From the NCBI GenBank assembly GCA_051884915.1, contig JBJEWF010000029.1, positions 13,872 to 77,871 of the forward strand: DNA of 64,000 nucleotides. The letters run 5' to 3'. The position numbers and the translations under genes were made by a program. The notes beneath the pieces were generated by a model. It worked only from the letters and a program-made list of their open reading frames with translations. It did no database searches and had not been told where the DNA came from. Below are positions 9,504 to 18,009 of this stretch, piece after piece (position 1 is the stretch's first letter; every line of letters begins with the position of its first letter). The stretch is from RUG572 sp051884915. Its GTDB lineage: Bacteria > Verrucomicrobiota > Kiritimatiellia > RFP12 > UBA1067.

Positions 9504-10979
9504 CTAGGTCTGTGCTTTTCCTACGGCATTATACTCTTTCCGGCGCAAAACGCAAGAAGAATCAACCGATTTTGCGGCCGTCGCCGAACCGGGTTGGCCG
9601 GCCGCCGGCCGGCCGTAGCCGTTGGCGCGGACGTTCCACAGGCAGAGGAACAGAACGGCGCCGACGCCGGACGTGCCCACGATCGCGAGGACGGCCGGCT
9701 GCCAGCCGCCCGCATGCTGAACGAGGTTGCCGCAGACCTTGCCGGAAACCGAAACGCCGAGGTAGGAGAACAGCGAAATGAAGCCGATCGACGTGCCCGC
9801 GAACCGCTTGGTCGAGGTGTTCGTCGCCGTCACGCCGGTCAGCGCCTGCGGGCCGTACAGGCAGAAACCCGCCGCGCAGAGCGCGACGGCGCCCAGGATG
9901 CCCGTGAAGCCGCCCGCCGGCAGAAACCAGAACGCCGCCAGCAGTCCGGCCGTCAGCGCCATCAGGAAGACGCAGAGACGCGGCGCGCGGCCGCCAAACA
10001 GCCGATCCGTCGCCCAGCCCGAAACGAGCATGCCGGCGATGCCGGCGAACTCGAACCACATGATGACCGTTCCCGCTTCCGAAGAGGTCGCCCCCTTCGC
10101 CTCCTGGAGCAGCGTCGGCCCCCAGTCCGCGACCAGGGCCCGCGAGGCGTTGATCGCGAAGTTGCACAGGCCCAGCATCCAGATGACCGGATTGAGAAAG
10201 ACGGCGCGCGGCAGCGTCCGGCCGTCCGACGGGCCGCGCGCCGGGACGGCGGCTGCCGGAGCGGGCGCCGCCTCCGTGCCGGGCAGGTCGGGAAGCCCTT
10301 CTTCGCGGGGCGTCCCCGGCAGGGCGAACCACATCGCCACCAGGCCCGCCGCGCCCAGAATCGCCATGGACCAGAAACACCATTTCCACATTCCCACGCC
10401 CTGGTTGGCGGAACCGACGGCGCCCAGCCCCATGATCACGCCGCAGACCTTCGCCACGAGGCCGCCGCCGATCGAATGGGACGTGTTCCAGACGCTCATC
10501 TTCGTGGCCAGCTCATGCGGCGGAATCCACCAGGCGATGAGTTTCGCGCACGGCGGGAAGCCCGTCCCCTGGAAAAACTGGTTGAGGACGAGCAGCGCGC
10601 CGAAAATCCAGGCCAGAACCGTCAGCCGTGCGGCGTCCGTCCCCGCAAACCACGAGGCGATCCGCGGGGCGAAACCGAAGGCGACGTTGACGAGCGTGCA
10701 GGCCAGCAGTCCGGAACACAGCAGTTTGCGCGGACTGCAGCGGTCGCCCACGATGCCGTTCAGGAACTTGGACAGGCCATAGACGATTCCGCCCCAGAAC
10801 AGGAAGTTCCCGAGCATCGATTTCGAGATGCCGCAATCCTGCTCCAGTCCCTTCATCGCGAACGAAAAGTTCTTCCGCATGAAGTAGAAGAGCGTGTATC
10901 CCGCCATCGTGGCGAAAAGCATCCGCCACTGCACGCGCGCAAATCTGCGACTCGTCTCCGGACTGGCGAACAGGTCCAC
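9504..10979 (-). CDS. MFS transporter of the organophosphate:phosphate antiporter type (GlpT/UhpT-like)
   Basis: A 491-residue integral membrane protein with about twelve hydrophobic segments. The start MLFATMAGYTLFYFMRKNFS and the following GLSKFLNGIVGDRCSPR match the OPA family (GlpT, UhpT, UhpC), which exchanges sugar phosphates or glycerol-3-phosphate for phosphate. A charged, proline-rich cytoplasmic loop separates the two six-helix halves. The GTG at 10979 is preceded by GAGGAG and is the chosen start. It lies downstream of the GH43-GH16 enzyme, so uptake of a sugar product is plausible, but the substrate is not determined. Confidence 0.85.
   Translation of the reverse strand: MDLFASPETSRRFARVQWRMLFATMAGYTLFYFMRKNFSFAMKGLEQDCGISKSMLGNFLFWGGIVYGLSKFLNGIVGDRCSPRKLLCSGLLACTLVNVAFGFAPRIASWFAGTDAARLTVLAWIFGALLVLNQFFQGTGFPPCAKLIAWWIPPHELATKMSVWNTSHSIGGGLVAKVCGVIMGLGAVGSANQGVGMWKWCFWSMAILGAAGLVAMWFALPGTPREEGLPDLPGTEAAPAPAAAVPARGPSDGRTLPRAVFLNPVIWMLGLCNFAINASRALVADWGPTLLQEAKGATSSEAGTVIMWFEFAGIAGMLVSGWATDRLFGGRAPRLCVFLMALTAGLLAAFWFLPAGGFTGILGAVALCAAGFCLYGPQALTGVTATNTSTKRFAGTSIGFISLFSYLGVSVSGKVCGNLVQHAGGWQPAVLAIVGTSGVGAVLFLCLWNVRANGYGRPAAGQPGSATAAKSVDSSCVLRRKEYNAVGKAQT
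9528..9555 (-). promoter_or_regulatory. Candidate sigma70 promoter of guaB
   Basis: On the minus strand TTGCGT (9555-9550) and a perfect TATAAT (9533-9528) are 16 bases apart. The promoter sits inside the last codons of the upstream transporter gene, so guaB could be transcribed independently of the operon in front of it. The predicted start gives a leader of about 30 bases with AGGAG before ATG. Confidence 0.6.
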
Positions 10980-11063
10980 TGTCTCATCTCCTCGCGTTGG
11001 CTGGCCTTCCGCGGCGCGCGCGGACGGCAGAGCGCGCGCCGCCCTTCTGGCCGTTTCCCGGTT

Positions 11064-12755
11064 TCACAAGCGCCCGTAGACGCGAATCCAGTCGACGTAC
11101 ATGCGCACGGGGAGCGTCGACAGGTCCACCGCCCCCACCCATTTGCCGCCCAGCTGCATGTCCATCAGCACGTAGAACGGCGTGCCGAACGGCCACTGGT
11201 CCCCATCCCCGCAGTCGATCCGCGGATAGCGGAAGGTCTCCACGCCGTTCACGCTCCAGATCAGGAACGAAGGCGTGATCTCCACCGCGTAGGTGTTCCA
11301 CTCGCCCTGGCGGATCTTGCCTTTCCCTCCCTGTGGCGGCATCGTGCCGCGTTTTTTCGCCACCGTCCACCCCGAGTGGGCGGTCTGGTAGATAAAATCA
11401 TCGCCATTCAGGCGCTCGACAATATCGATTTCGCCGCCCCAAGGCCATCCCCGGCCCAACCGGTCCTTCTGGTCGGGCAGCATCCACAGGGCCGGCCACG
11501 CGCCCCTCTGGTCCTCGAACTTGGCGCGGATTTCCACCTTGCCGAGGCCAACCGTCCCCTTCCCGTTGCTCTGCACGCCGCCCGTGACGAAGGGGCGCGG
11601 ATCGGCGTTCGTATCCGTGTTGGCGACGCCCCACAGCACGAGCGCGCCGTCCTTCACCTCCACGAGATCCGAACGCGCGGACATGTGGCGGTTCCAGTCG
11701 CTCCCGCCCTGCTCGCACCGGTTCCAGCGCGTCGCATCCAGCGCCGTGCCGTCGAACTCGTCGCTCCAGAGAAGCCGGTAGCCGGCCGGCCGTTCGACGG
11801 TGCACGTCACGAGATTCGTCCCCACCCGCAGTTCGGGACGCCCCTCCGCGCCGCCGATCTCAAGTTCCGCGATGTGCAGGCACCGCGGATGGATCCGATC
11901 GGGCGTCGCGCCGTTGTGCGCGTGGAACGCCATGCGCCATTTTCCCTGGCGGTCCCTGAAGAGGGACTGGTGGCCCGTGCCCTTCAGCCCCCAATTCCCC
12001 TGAAGAATAGGATTCAGGGGCGACTTGGTCCAAGGGCCTTCAGGGCGCGCCGCCGTCGCGAACCCGACGCCATAGCCGACATCGCGATAGTCGTTGGCCG
12101 AATAGGTCAGGACATACCGCCCCTTTTCGTAGATGACGAACGGGCCCTCGGCGATGCGGCATCGGGGATCGGAACGCTCCCAGGGCGCCTCGGCCGAGAG
12201 GATGCGCCGCACCGTCCCCGGCTTCACGCGCAGGCAGTCCGGCTCCATCTCGGCGAGGCAGATGACGTTGCCATGGTCGAACTTGACGAAGACCATCCAG
12301 GGCCGGCCGGCCGTGTCGAAGAACAGCGAGTTGTCGATCGTGCCCGCCGCGGCGAACAGCGGTTCCCGCACGGTCTGGCGGAACGGTCCGAGCGGGCTGT
12401 CCGCAACCGCGGCGCAGACGTGCAGATCGGCCGAATAGTACATGACGTACCTGTCGCCGATCCGGTAGACCTCCGGCGCCCAGAACCATTTGTCGCCGAA
12501 CGAATCGGCCTTGTCCAGAGCCAGATTCCCGGCGGAGCGTCCAACGCCCAACCGCCACGTTTCCAGATTGGCCGAGACGGCCACGCCAATGCCATTCTCC
12601 GAACAGGTCCCGTAGGCGTAGTAGGTGCCGCCGTCCAGAAGAATGAACGGATCGGCAAACGGCACCCGCCCCTTGGGGTCGGGCGCCGCCGCCTGCAGCG
12701 GACCGAGACCGGCCAGCATGCAGAGCGCGACCGCGTTGCGCACGAACGCTTTCAT
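11064..12755 (-). CDS. Secreted two-domain glycoside hydrolase, GH43-like + GH16
   Basis: A 563-residue exported protein (signal peptide MKAFVRNAVALCMLAGLGPL). Residues about 30-300 are a five-bladed GH43-type domain with PFADPFILLDGG (base Asp), WFWAPEVYRIGDRYVMYYSA, TIDNSLFFD (modulating Asp) and AEGPFVIYEKG (acid Glu). After a short linker, residues about 330-563 are a GH16 jelly roll with LLWSDEFDGT and the catalytic signature GGEIDIVERLNG. GH16 enzymes cleave beta-glucans, agars, carrageenans or porphyrans. GH43 removes arabinose, xylose or galactose. One polypeptide with both may trim a branched beta-glycan. The start at 12755 was chosen because it is where the signal peptide begins. 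Confidence 0.85.
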   Translation of the reverse strand: MKAFVRNAVALCMLAGLGPLQAAAPDPKGRVPFADPFILLDGGTYYAYGTCSENGIGVAVSANLETWRLGVGRSAGNLALDKADSFGDKWFWAPEVYRIGDRYVMYYSADLHVCAAVADSPLGPFRQTVREPLFAAAGTIDNSLFFDTAGRPWMVFVKFDHGNVICLAEMEPDCLRVKPGTVRRILSAEAPWERSDPRCRIAEGPFVIYEKGRYVLTYSANDYRDVGYGVGFATAARPEGPWTKSPLNPILQGNWGLKGTGHQSLFRDRQGKWRMAFHAHNGATPDRIHPRCLHIAELEIGGAEGRPELRVGTNLVTCTVERPAGYRLLWSDEFDGTALDATRWNRCEQGGSDWNRHMSARSDLVEVKDGALVLWGVANTDTNADPRPFVTGGVQSNGKGTVGLGKVEIRAKFEDQRGAWPALWMLPDQKDRLGRGWPWGGEIDIVERLNGDDFIYQTAHSGWTVAKKRGTMPPQGGKGKIRQGEWNTYAVEITPSFLIWSVNGVETFRYPRIDCGDGDQWPFGTPFYVLMDMQLGGKWVGAVDLSTLPVRMYVDWIRVYGRL

Positions 12756-12774
12756 GCGAACGGCCCGCCGCCAA

Positions 12775-13965
12775 TCACTTCTTCTTCTTGTTCCAGCCTT
12801 TCGCCTCGACGATCGCGCAGATCTTGCAGCAGAGCGCGCAGGAGTCGATGACCTTGTTGCGCTTGAGGACGTCGACGGAGCGCTTGATCGACAGGATGTC
12901 GCCCTTGTTGGCGTCGAGCGCCTTGTCGTCCATGGCGTTGAGCTTGGCAAGGTAGCCGGCGAAGATCTTCTTGCACGGTTCGAGGATGGCGGCGTCCTTC
13001 GAATAGGAAATCACCTCGTAGGCCTGGTTGACCTGCTCGGCGCCGCACTTCGACGTGTCGATGCGGGCGAGAAGTTCCTTTGCCGTCTTCAGGCGCAGCG
13101 CCATCACGTCGGCTTCCTTGCCGGACATCGCGGAATGGGTCGTATTGTCCCAGCGGCTCGGGATCTCGCGGATCCACACGTTGCGGAAATGGACCGTGCA
13201 GCCGTGGTCCTGGAAGTGCAGCTGGCCCTTCGGACTGTGCGGCGCGAGCGGACGGCGCCGGCAATGCGTCGTCAGGCCTTCCATTTCCCAGTGGTCCTGG
13301 ACGAGCACGCCGTTGAAGAACACCGTCACGCTGCCGGGATGGAGCAGCTTGTTGCCTTCCCACACGGGCTGGTGGAACACGATGTCGTAGACCTGCCATT
13401 CGCCCGGCTTGCGCTGCGGATTGACCATGGGCGGGTTCTCGGCGTACACCGCGCCGGCCTGGCCGTCCGTGTAGTTGTCGACCTTGCAGTCGTCCCTGCG
13501 CGTGTAATACGATTCGAGCACCTGGATTTCATAGTTGCCCATGAGGAACACGCCGGAGTTGCCGCGCATCTGCGGTCCACTGCCCATGTCCGTGATGTCC
13601 GCCTCATGGCGATACTCGAGATGGAGCTGGCAGTCGCCGAACTTGCCGCGCGTGTAGATGTCGCCGCCGTTCTTCCAGCCGGGTTCGCAGAAGAAGTCGC
13701 CTTCCGTCCCCAGTTTCCACTGCGTGGGGGCGCCCTTCCTGTCGCACCAGTTCTTCTCAAGGCTTTCCTTCGTGCCGTCGAAGAGGACCACGGCGTCGCT
13801 CGGCGGCTGGCCCGGCCGGGCGCCGGGTTCGACTTTCACGGGTTTCGGGCGATTCCAGTCATGGACGGCCCATGCATGCTTCGCATCCGGCGTATCGCCG
13901 TAAAGGCCCGCGAACAGAGACGCGGACACGCTCGCCGCGGCAGCGGCCATCATCATCTTCTTCAT
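12775..13965 (-). CDS. Exported DUF1080 protein (3-keto-glycoside hydrolase/concanavalin-like)
   Basis: A 396-residue protein with a signal peptide (MKKMMMAAAAASVSASLFA). The DUF1080 domain spans about residues 55-270: DAVVLFDGTKESLEKNW, GDIYTRGKFGDCQLHLEYR, GNSGVFLMGNYEIQVLESY, and GQLHFQDHGCTVHFRNVWIR. The C-terminal 120 residues are an extra helical domain ending in a lysine-rich tail. DUF1080 proteins are abundant in PVC bacteria and Bacteroidetes, and some hydrolyse 3-keto-disaccharides. AAGGAGAG precedes the ATG at 13965. It sits 19 bases upstream of the GH43-GH16 gene, suggesting joint carbohydrate breakdown. Confidence 0.8.
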   Translation of the reverse strand: MKKMMMAAAAASVSASLFAGLYGDTPDAKHAWAVHDWNRPKPVKVEPGARPGQPPSDAVVLFDGTKESLEKNWCDRKGAPTQWKLGTEGDFFCEPGWKNGGDIYTRGKFGDCQLHLEYRHEADITDMGSGPQMRGNSGVFLMGNYEIQVLESYYTRRDDCKVDNYTDGQAGAVYAENPPMVNPQRKPGEWQVYDIVFHQPVWEGNKLLHPGSVTVFFNGVLVQDHWEMEGLTTHCRRRPLAPHSPKGQLHFQDHGCTVHFRNVWIREIPSRWDNTTHSAMSGKEADVMALRLKTAKELLARIDTSKCGAEQVNQAYEVISYSKDAAILEPCKKIFAGYLAKLNAMDDKALDANKGDILSIKRSVDVLKRNKVIDSCALCCKICAIVEAKGWNKKKK

Positions 13966-14038
13966 TTGTGCTCTCCTTGTTGGTTCCATGCGGATTCCAT
14001 CCACACGACATTCCAGATTCCATGTTCGCCGCCTGGCG

Positions 14039-15235
14039 TCAGAACAGATGCCCCATCTTGTCCTTTTTGGTCGCAAGATAGCACTTGTCGAACTCGTTGG
14101 CCGGGATGACGATCGGTTCGCGCGCGACGATCTCGATGCCGTAGCCGGCCAGCCCCTTGATCTTGCACGGATTGTTCGTGAGAAGGCGGATCTTCCGGAT
14201 GCCGAGATCCTCCAGGATCTGGGCGCCCTCGCCGTATTCGCGGAGATCGGGCGCGAATCCGAGCTTCACGTTGGCCTCAACCGTGTCCAGGCCGTTTTCC
14301 TGGAGATGGTAGGCGTGGAGCTTGTTCGCCAAACCGATCCCGCGGCCCTCCTGGCGCATGTAGAGCACGGCCCCGCGGCCTTCCTTTTCGACCATGCGCA
14401 GGGCCTGGTGGAGCTGGTGCCCGCAATCGCAGCGCGCGCTGCCGAGGACGTCCCCCGTAAAGCATTCCGAATGGACGCGCACGAGGACGGGGCCGCCGGT
14501 CGCGACGTCGCCCTTGAAAATCGCCAGATGCTCAAGCCCCGTGATGCGCGAGCGGTACATGCGCAACCGGAAGCGCCCGAAGTCCGTCGGCAAATCGACG
14601 TCCTCGACCATCTCCACCAGCTGCTCGCGGCTGCGGCGATATTCGATCAGCGACGCGATCGTCATGAATCTCAGCTTGTGCCGGGCGACGAACGCCTCCA
14701 GGTCCGGCATCCGCGCCATCGTGCCGTCGTCCTTCATGATTTCGCAGCACAGCCCGACTTCCTTCAGCCCGGCCAGACGGCAGAGATCGACCGTCGCCTC
14801 CGTGTGGCCGGCGCGCTTGAGCACGCCGCCCGCACGGGCCTCCAGCGGGAACATGTGGCCCGGGCGGCGGAAATCGGAGGGTTTCGCGCCCTCGCGCACG
14901 CAGGCGAGCGCCGTCATGGACCGTTCGGCCGCGGAAATTCCCGTCGTCGTCTCCGCCGCGTCGATCGAGACGGTGAACGCCGTCTGGTGGTTGTCCGTAT
15001 TCTGCTGGACCATCTGCGGCAGATCGAGCCGCTCGCACCAGGCACGGCTCATCGGCATGCAGATGAGCCCCTTGGCATGGGTCGCCATGAAATTGACGTT
15101 CGCCGTCGTCGCAAATTCGGCCGCACAGATGCAGTCGCCCTCGTTCTCGCGGTCCTCGTCGTCCGTGACGACGACGATTTCGCCGCGGCGCAACGCCGCA
15201 AGGCAGTCCCCTACGCTTTCAAACACAGTCGCCAT
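14039..15235 (-). CDS. ribBA: Bifunctional 3,4-DHBP synthase / GTP cyclohydrolase II
   Basis: A 398-residue protein carrying both entry enzymes of riboflavin synthesis. Residues 1-200 are RibB (IVVVTDDEDRENEGDCICAA, RRPGHMFPLEAR, GHTEATVDLCRLAG), making dihydroxybutanone phosphate from ribulose-5-phosphate. Residues about 205-398 are RibA (VLVRVHSECFTGDVLGSARC, with the CDCGHQL zinc site, then YMRQEGRGIGLANKL), opening GTP. The length is normal for the fusion. It follows a small exported protein by four bases. No FMN riboswitch is recognisable upstream, where the neighbouring gene leaves no room. Confidence 0.95.
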   Translation of the reverse strand: MATVFESVGDCLAALRRGEIVVVTDDEDRENEGDCICAAEFATTANVNFMATHAKGLICMPMSRAWCERLDLPQMVQQNTDNHQTAFTVSIDAAETTTGISAAERSMTALACVREGAKPSDFRRPGHMFPLEARAGGVLKRAGHTEATVDLCRLAGLKEVGLCCEIMKDDGTMARMPDLEAFVARHKLRFMTIASLIEYRRSREQLVEMVEDVDLPTDFGRFRLRMYRSRITGLEHLAIFKGDVATGGPVLVRVHSECFTGDVLGSARCDCGHQLHQALRMVEKEGRGAVLYMRQEGRGIGLANKLHAYHLQENGLDTVEANVKLGFAPDLREYGEGAQILEDLGIRKIRLLTNNPCKIKGLAGYGIEIVAREPIVIPANEFDKCYLATKKDKMGHLF

Positions 15236-15239
15236 GGCT

Positions 15240-15965
15240 TCACTTCAAACTTCCGGTTTCGACTTTCGACCGCCGTTTCCGCGGCGGCGCCGTCAGCTCC
15301 TTGTAGGCTTTCACGGCCTCGGGGTCCGCCGACAGCCTTTTGAAATCGGCCTCGTACTTGGCCTTTTCGGACGGCCAGGTCTTGCGGAACCAGTTCAGGT
15401 CGCGCAGCGCGGCCCCCTTGTCGCCCGCCTGCAGATCCTCGGCGATCCACTGCTCAAGATTCTCCTTCGCCGTCCGGATGGAATCGAGAATCGCCTGCGC
15501 CTCCTCGGCCTCGCCCGGCTTCTTGCTCTTGAGCGCCGCCTTGAAAGGCGCGAGTCCCGCCCCTTCCGCCTTGACTTTGCCCATCACGAAGCTCCGCTGG
15601 AGATGCTTGAACTTTTTCAGCTCCACGCCGTTGATGAGCTGGCCGGGGACCGGCATCTCCGTCAGCGCGTTGACGACCGCGGCTTCGGCTTCGCGGTCGT
15701 CCCCGCCCTCGTAAACCACCGTCCCCGACGCGTCCAGCACGCGGAAGCGATCGGCGCCCGGGCGCGTCTTGCTGGCAAAGGCGAATTGCGCGGCATGGCT
15801 GTCGGCGTAGGCGGCCGCAAAAGTCCTGACGGATGCGGCCTTGTCCGAACCCTCGCCGAAACCGGCGATCAGCGCCACCTTGTGGCGAAACGGATTCGCC
15901 GTCTGGCCGGACAGCGACAGCGCCGCCAGGACCGACAGCGCGAATGGCAGAAGCCGTGCGTTCAT
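15240..15965 (-). CDS. Small exported protein of unknown function
   Basis: A 241-residue protein with a cleavable signal peptide (MNARLLPFALSVLAALSLSG). The first half could be a thioredoxin-like or nucleotide-like fold (KVALIAGFGEGSDKAASVRT, then FRVLDASGTVVYEGGDD), but the CxxC of a thioredoxin is missing. The second half is helical and charged (AEEAQAILDSIRTAKENLEQ), ending in a basic tail. Its ATG overlaps the VWA gene stop by four bases, so the two are translationally coupled and probably work together in the cell envelope. No family is recognised. Confidence 0.6.
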   Translation of the reverse strand: MNARLLPFALSVLAALSLSGQTANPFRHKVALIAGFGEGSDKAASVRTFAAAYADSHAAQFAFASKTRPGADRFRVLDASGTVVYEGGDDREAEAAVVNALTEMPVPGQLINGVELKKFKHLQRSFVMGKVKAEGAGLAPFKAALKSKKPGEAEEAQAILDSIRTAKENLEQWIAEDLQAGDKGAALRDLNWFRKTWPSEKAKYEADFKRLSADPEAVKAYKELTAPPRKRRSKVETGSLK

Positions 15966-17953
15966 TTGATCTCCTTCTCGTAGGGGATTTTGATCCGGTA
16001 GGCCGCGGCAAAGGCACGCATCTCGTCAAGCCGCTGCCGGGACGGACGCATGGTGTAGGCGGCGATCATGTCGTGGAGGCGCCGCTGGGCCCACTCCGTC
16101 TTCAATTCGGAACCGGCCCGCGCGGCCGCGGCGAACGAGAGGCGGAAGACGTTCTCGAACACGTTGACGCCGTTGAGGCCGCGCATCGAGAAGACCACCT
16201 CCTCCTGGCTGGCGGGACAGACGCCGTAGATTTCGATCGGCTCGTCCTCGCACAGGTTGGTGACAAGCCGCGGATAGGTCTCGGCGTTCGAAGACGCGGA
16301 GAAGAGGACCGAAACGTCGGACAGGACGGGGCGCTCGAACTTCCGGGCCAGTTCGGGAATCCCCTGCGCCGCATTCCAGCGCAGACCCGAATGGCACGCC
16401 CAGCCGCCGCGCGCGCCGCGCGTGACCATGTCCATCAGATAGCGATTCGCCGAATCCTTGACGCCGTACATGTAGACCGAAATCAATCCGCCGTTCAGTT
16501 CGGTGAAGCGGGCGACAATCTCGGCGGAGCGCGTCAGGCCGCTCGTCGCATCGCCATCCGTCACCACCAGCGCCACCACGGGACGGGCGGGATCGCGCGG
16601 CATCGTCAGGATCCCGCGCAGCGTGCGGAAGACGTCCGTCTGGCCATGGGCGGCCAGATCCCCCATCCAGTCGTCGGCCTGCGCCAGCGACTCCTTCGTC
16701 ACGGTCTTCCAGGCCACGTCCGCAAAGCAGAACGCAAAGCGGTCGCGGAACGCGACGACGTTGAAGCGGTCGCCGGTGTTGAGCCGGCGCAGCGCCGTGG
16801 AAATGGCCTTGCGGCACGATTTCAGCCGCTCGTTCCCGATCGAGCCGGACGCGTCCAGCAGAAACACGATGTCCTTTGAGACGACCGGCAGGGGACGATC
16901 CGCGCGGGAACTCATCCGGATGCGGAAATACTTGGACCGGGCATGCGCGGGATCGACCCAGGCGGCAAGGTCCAGCTTGACGTTCGCCTCGAAGGGCTTG
17001 CCCTGAACGACCCGCTCGTCGCGAAGGTCGCGGACGGCCTTCTTCTCGGCCTCGACCACCTTTTCGTCGACGGTGATGGACGAAGGCGCGGGAGGGACGG
17101 GACGGCCGGCCGCGACCCTGGCGGCTTCGGCCGCAGCCTCCGCCTGGACCTGCTCGACGGTCTTGCCCGCCCTTTCCGCAGCCGCCTTCTCGGCCTCCCG
17201 CTTCTTGGCCGCGGCAAGTTCCGCGTCCGAGAGGACGGTCAGCGGCGGCGGCTTTCCGGCCAAGCCGAAGTGACCGTCGGCGGCGCCCGCGCCGCCCGGC
17301 AGATCGGCGGCCGGCGGCAGCGGCCCCGCCGGGCCGGCGCCCGACGCCCCCGCCAGCTTCGTCAGCGCGCCGGCCTGGAGCTTCGCGGGAACGGACGCGG
17401 GCCGGGCCATCAGCTCGAATGCGGGCGTAATGTCGGCCGCATGGCCGATGCGTTCGACTTTGGGAATGATGACGCGGGCCAGGGCCGCCTGCTCGTCGGG
17501 AACGGTTGGAACCTCGATTTCCGCGATCCGCTGGCGGGGCTTCCATTCCATGGCTTCGACTTTGGCGGGGTCCGGCAGCGTCTCGGCGGACTTGGGAACG
17601 ACGTCTTCGGTCGACGGGAGTTCCGGAACGGGCGTCCGCTCGACGCTTCCCGCCAGACGGTCGACGCGCTCGTCCTGCTTTTCCGCGTCCGGCGCGGCCA
17701 CGGGACGCGGCGCCGTCTCGAACATCCGGGACAGCGGATCGACGTCCATTTTCCGGACCTTCATGGTCGGCCTCTCCTTCGTCCACTTGCGGTCCGTCCG
17801 GGTCTGCGCCGGAAGAGGCGCGAACGGACAGGAGGACAGCGACGTCATCAGCCCGATGTGGACGCCCGCCGAAATGAACAGCATGAGCGACAGCAGAACG
17901 AGCCGGCGCTCGCTTGAACCGGCTCCGTCGGTTTTCTCGACATCAAGATCCAT
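15962..17953 (-). CDS. Membrane-anchored von Willebrand factor A domain protein
   Basis: A 663-residue protein. Residues about 18-40 form one hydrophobic segment (LVLLSLMLFISAGVHIGLMT), followed by a long proline/alanine-rich periplasmic linker with a charged coiled-coil stretch (AAAKKREAEKAAAERAGK). Residues about 350-530 are a VWA domain with an intact MIDAS motif DASGS in KDIVFLLDASGSIGNERL, and TDGDATSGL as the fourth-strand motif. A beta-rich C-terminus follows. It is coupled to the small exported protein downstream and follows the TPR gene, a pairing seen in envelope-associated VWA/TPR loci. The molecular role is unknown. Confidence 0.75.
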   Translation of the reverse strand: MDLDVEKTDGAGSSERRLVLLSLMLFISAGVHIGLMTSLSSCPFAPLPAQTRTDRKWTKERPTMKVRKMDVDPLSRMFETAPRPVAAPDAEKQDERVDRLAGSVERTPVPELPSTEDVVPKSAETLPDPAKVEAMEWKPRQRIAEIEVPTVPDEQAALARVIIPKVERIGHAADITPAFELMARPASVPAKLQAGALTKLAGASGAGPAGPLPPAADLPGGAGAADGHFGLAGKPPPLTVLSDAELAAAKKREAEKAAAERAGKTVEQVQAEAAAEAARVAAGRPVPPAPSSITVDEKVVEAEKKAVRDLRDERVVQGKPFEANVKLDLAAWVDPAHARSKYFRIRMSSRADRPLPVVSKDIVFLLDASGSIGNERLKSCRKAISTALRRLNTGDRFNVVAFRDRFAFCFADVAWKTVTKESLAQADDWMGDLAAHGQTDVFRTLRGILTMPRDPARPVVALVVTDGDATSGLTRSAEIVARFTELNGGLISVYMYGVKDSANRYLMDMVTRGARGGWACHSGLRWNAAQGIPELARKFERPVLSDVSVLFSASSNAETYPRLVTNLCEDEPIEIYGVCPASQEEVVFSMRGLNGVNVFENVFRLSFAAAARAGSELKTEWAQRRLHDMIAAYTMRPSRQRLDEMRAFAAAYRIKIPYEKEIK

Positions 17954-18009
17954 TAGCCCGCCCTCTCTTCGACATCACCTGTCGACACGCGCTTGTTCCA
18001 CATGGTCCG

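Noticed and set aside
2446..12851. Very long plus-strand open frames (for example 2446-6870, 6883-9507, 9594-12851) opposite host genes
   Set aside because: They are arginine/alanine-rich antisense mirrors of well-recognised minus-strand genes, caused by high GC at third positions. They have no recognisable domains.
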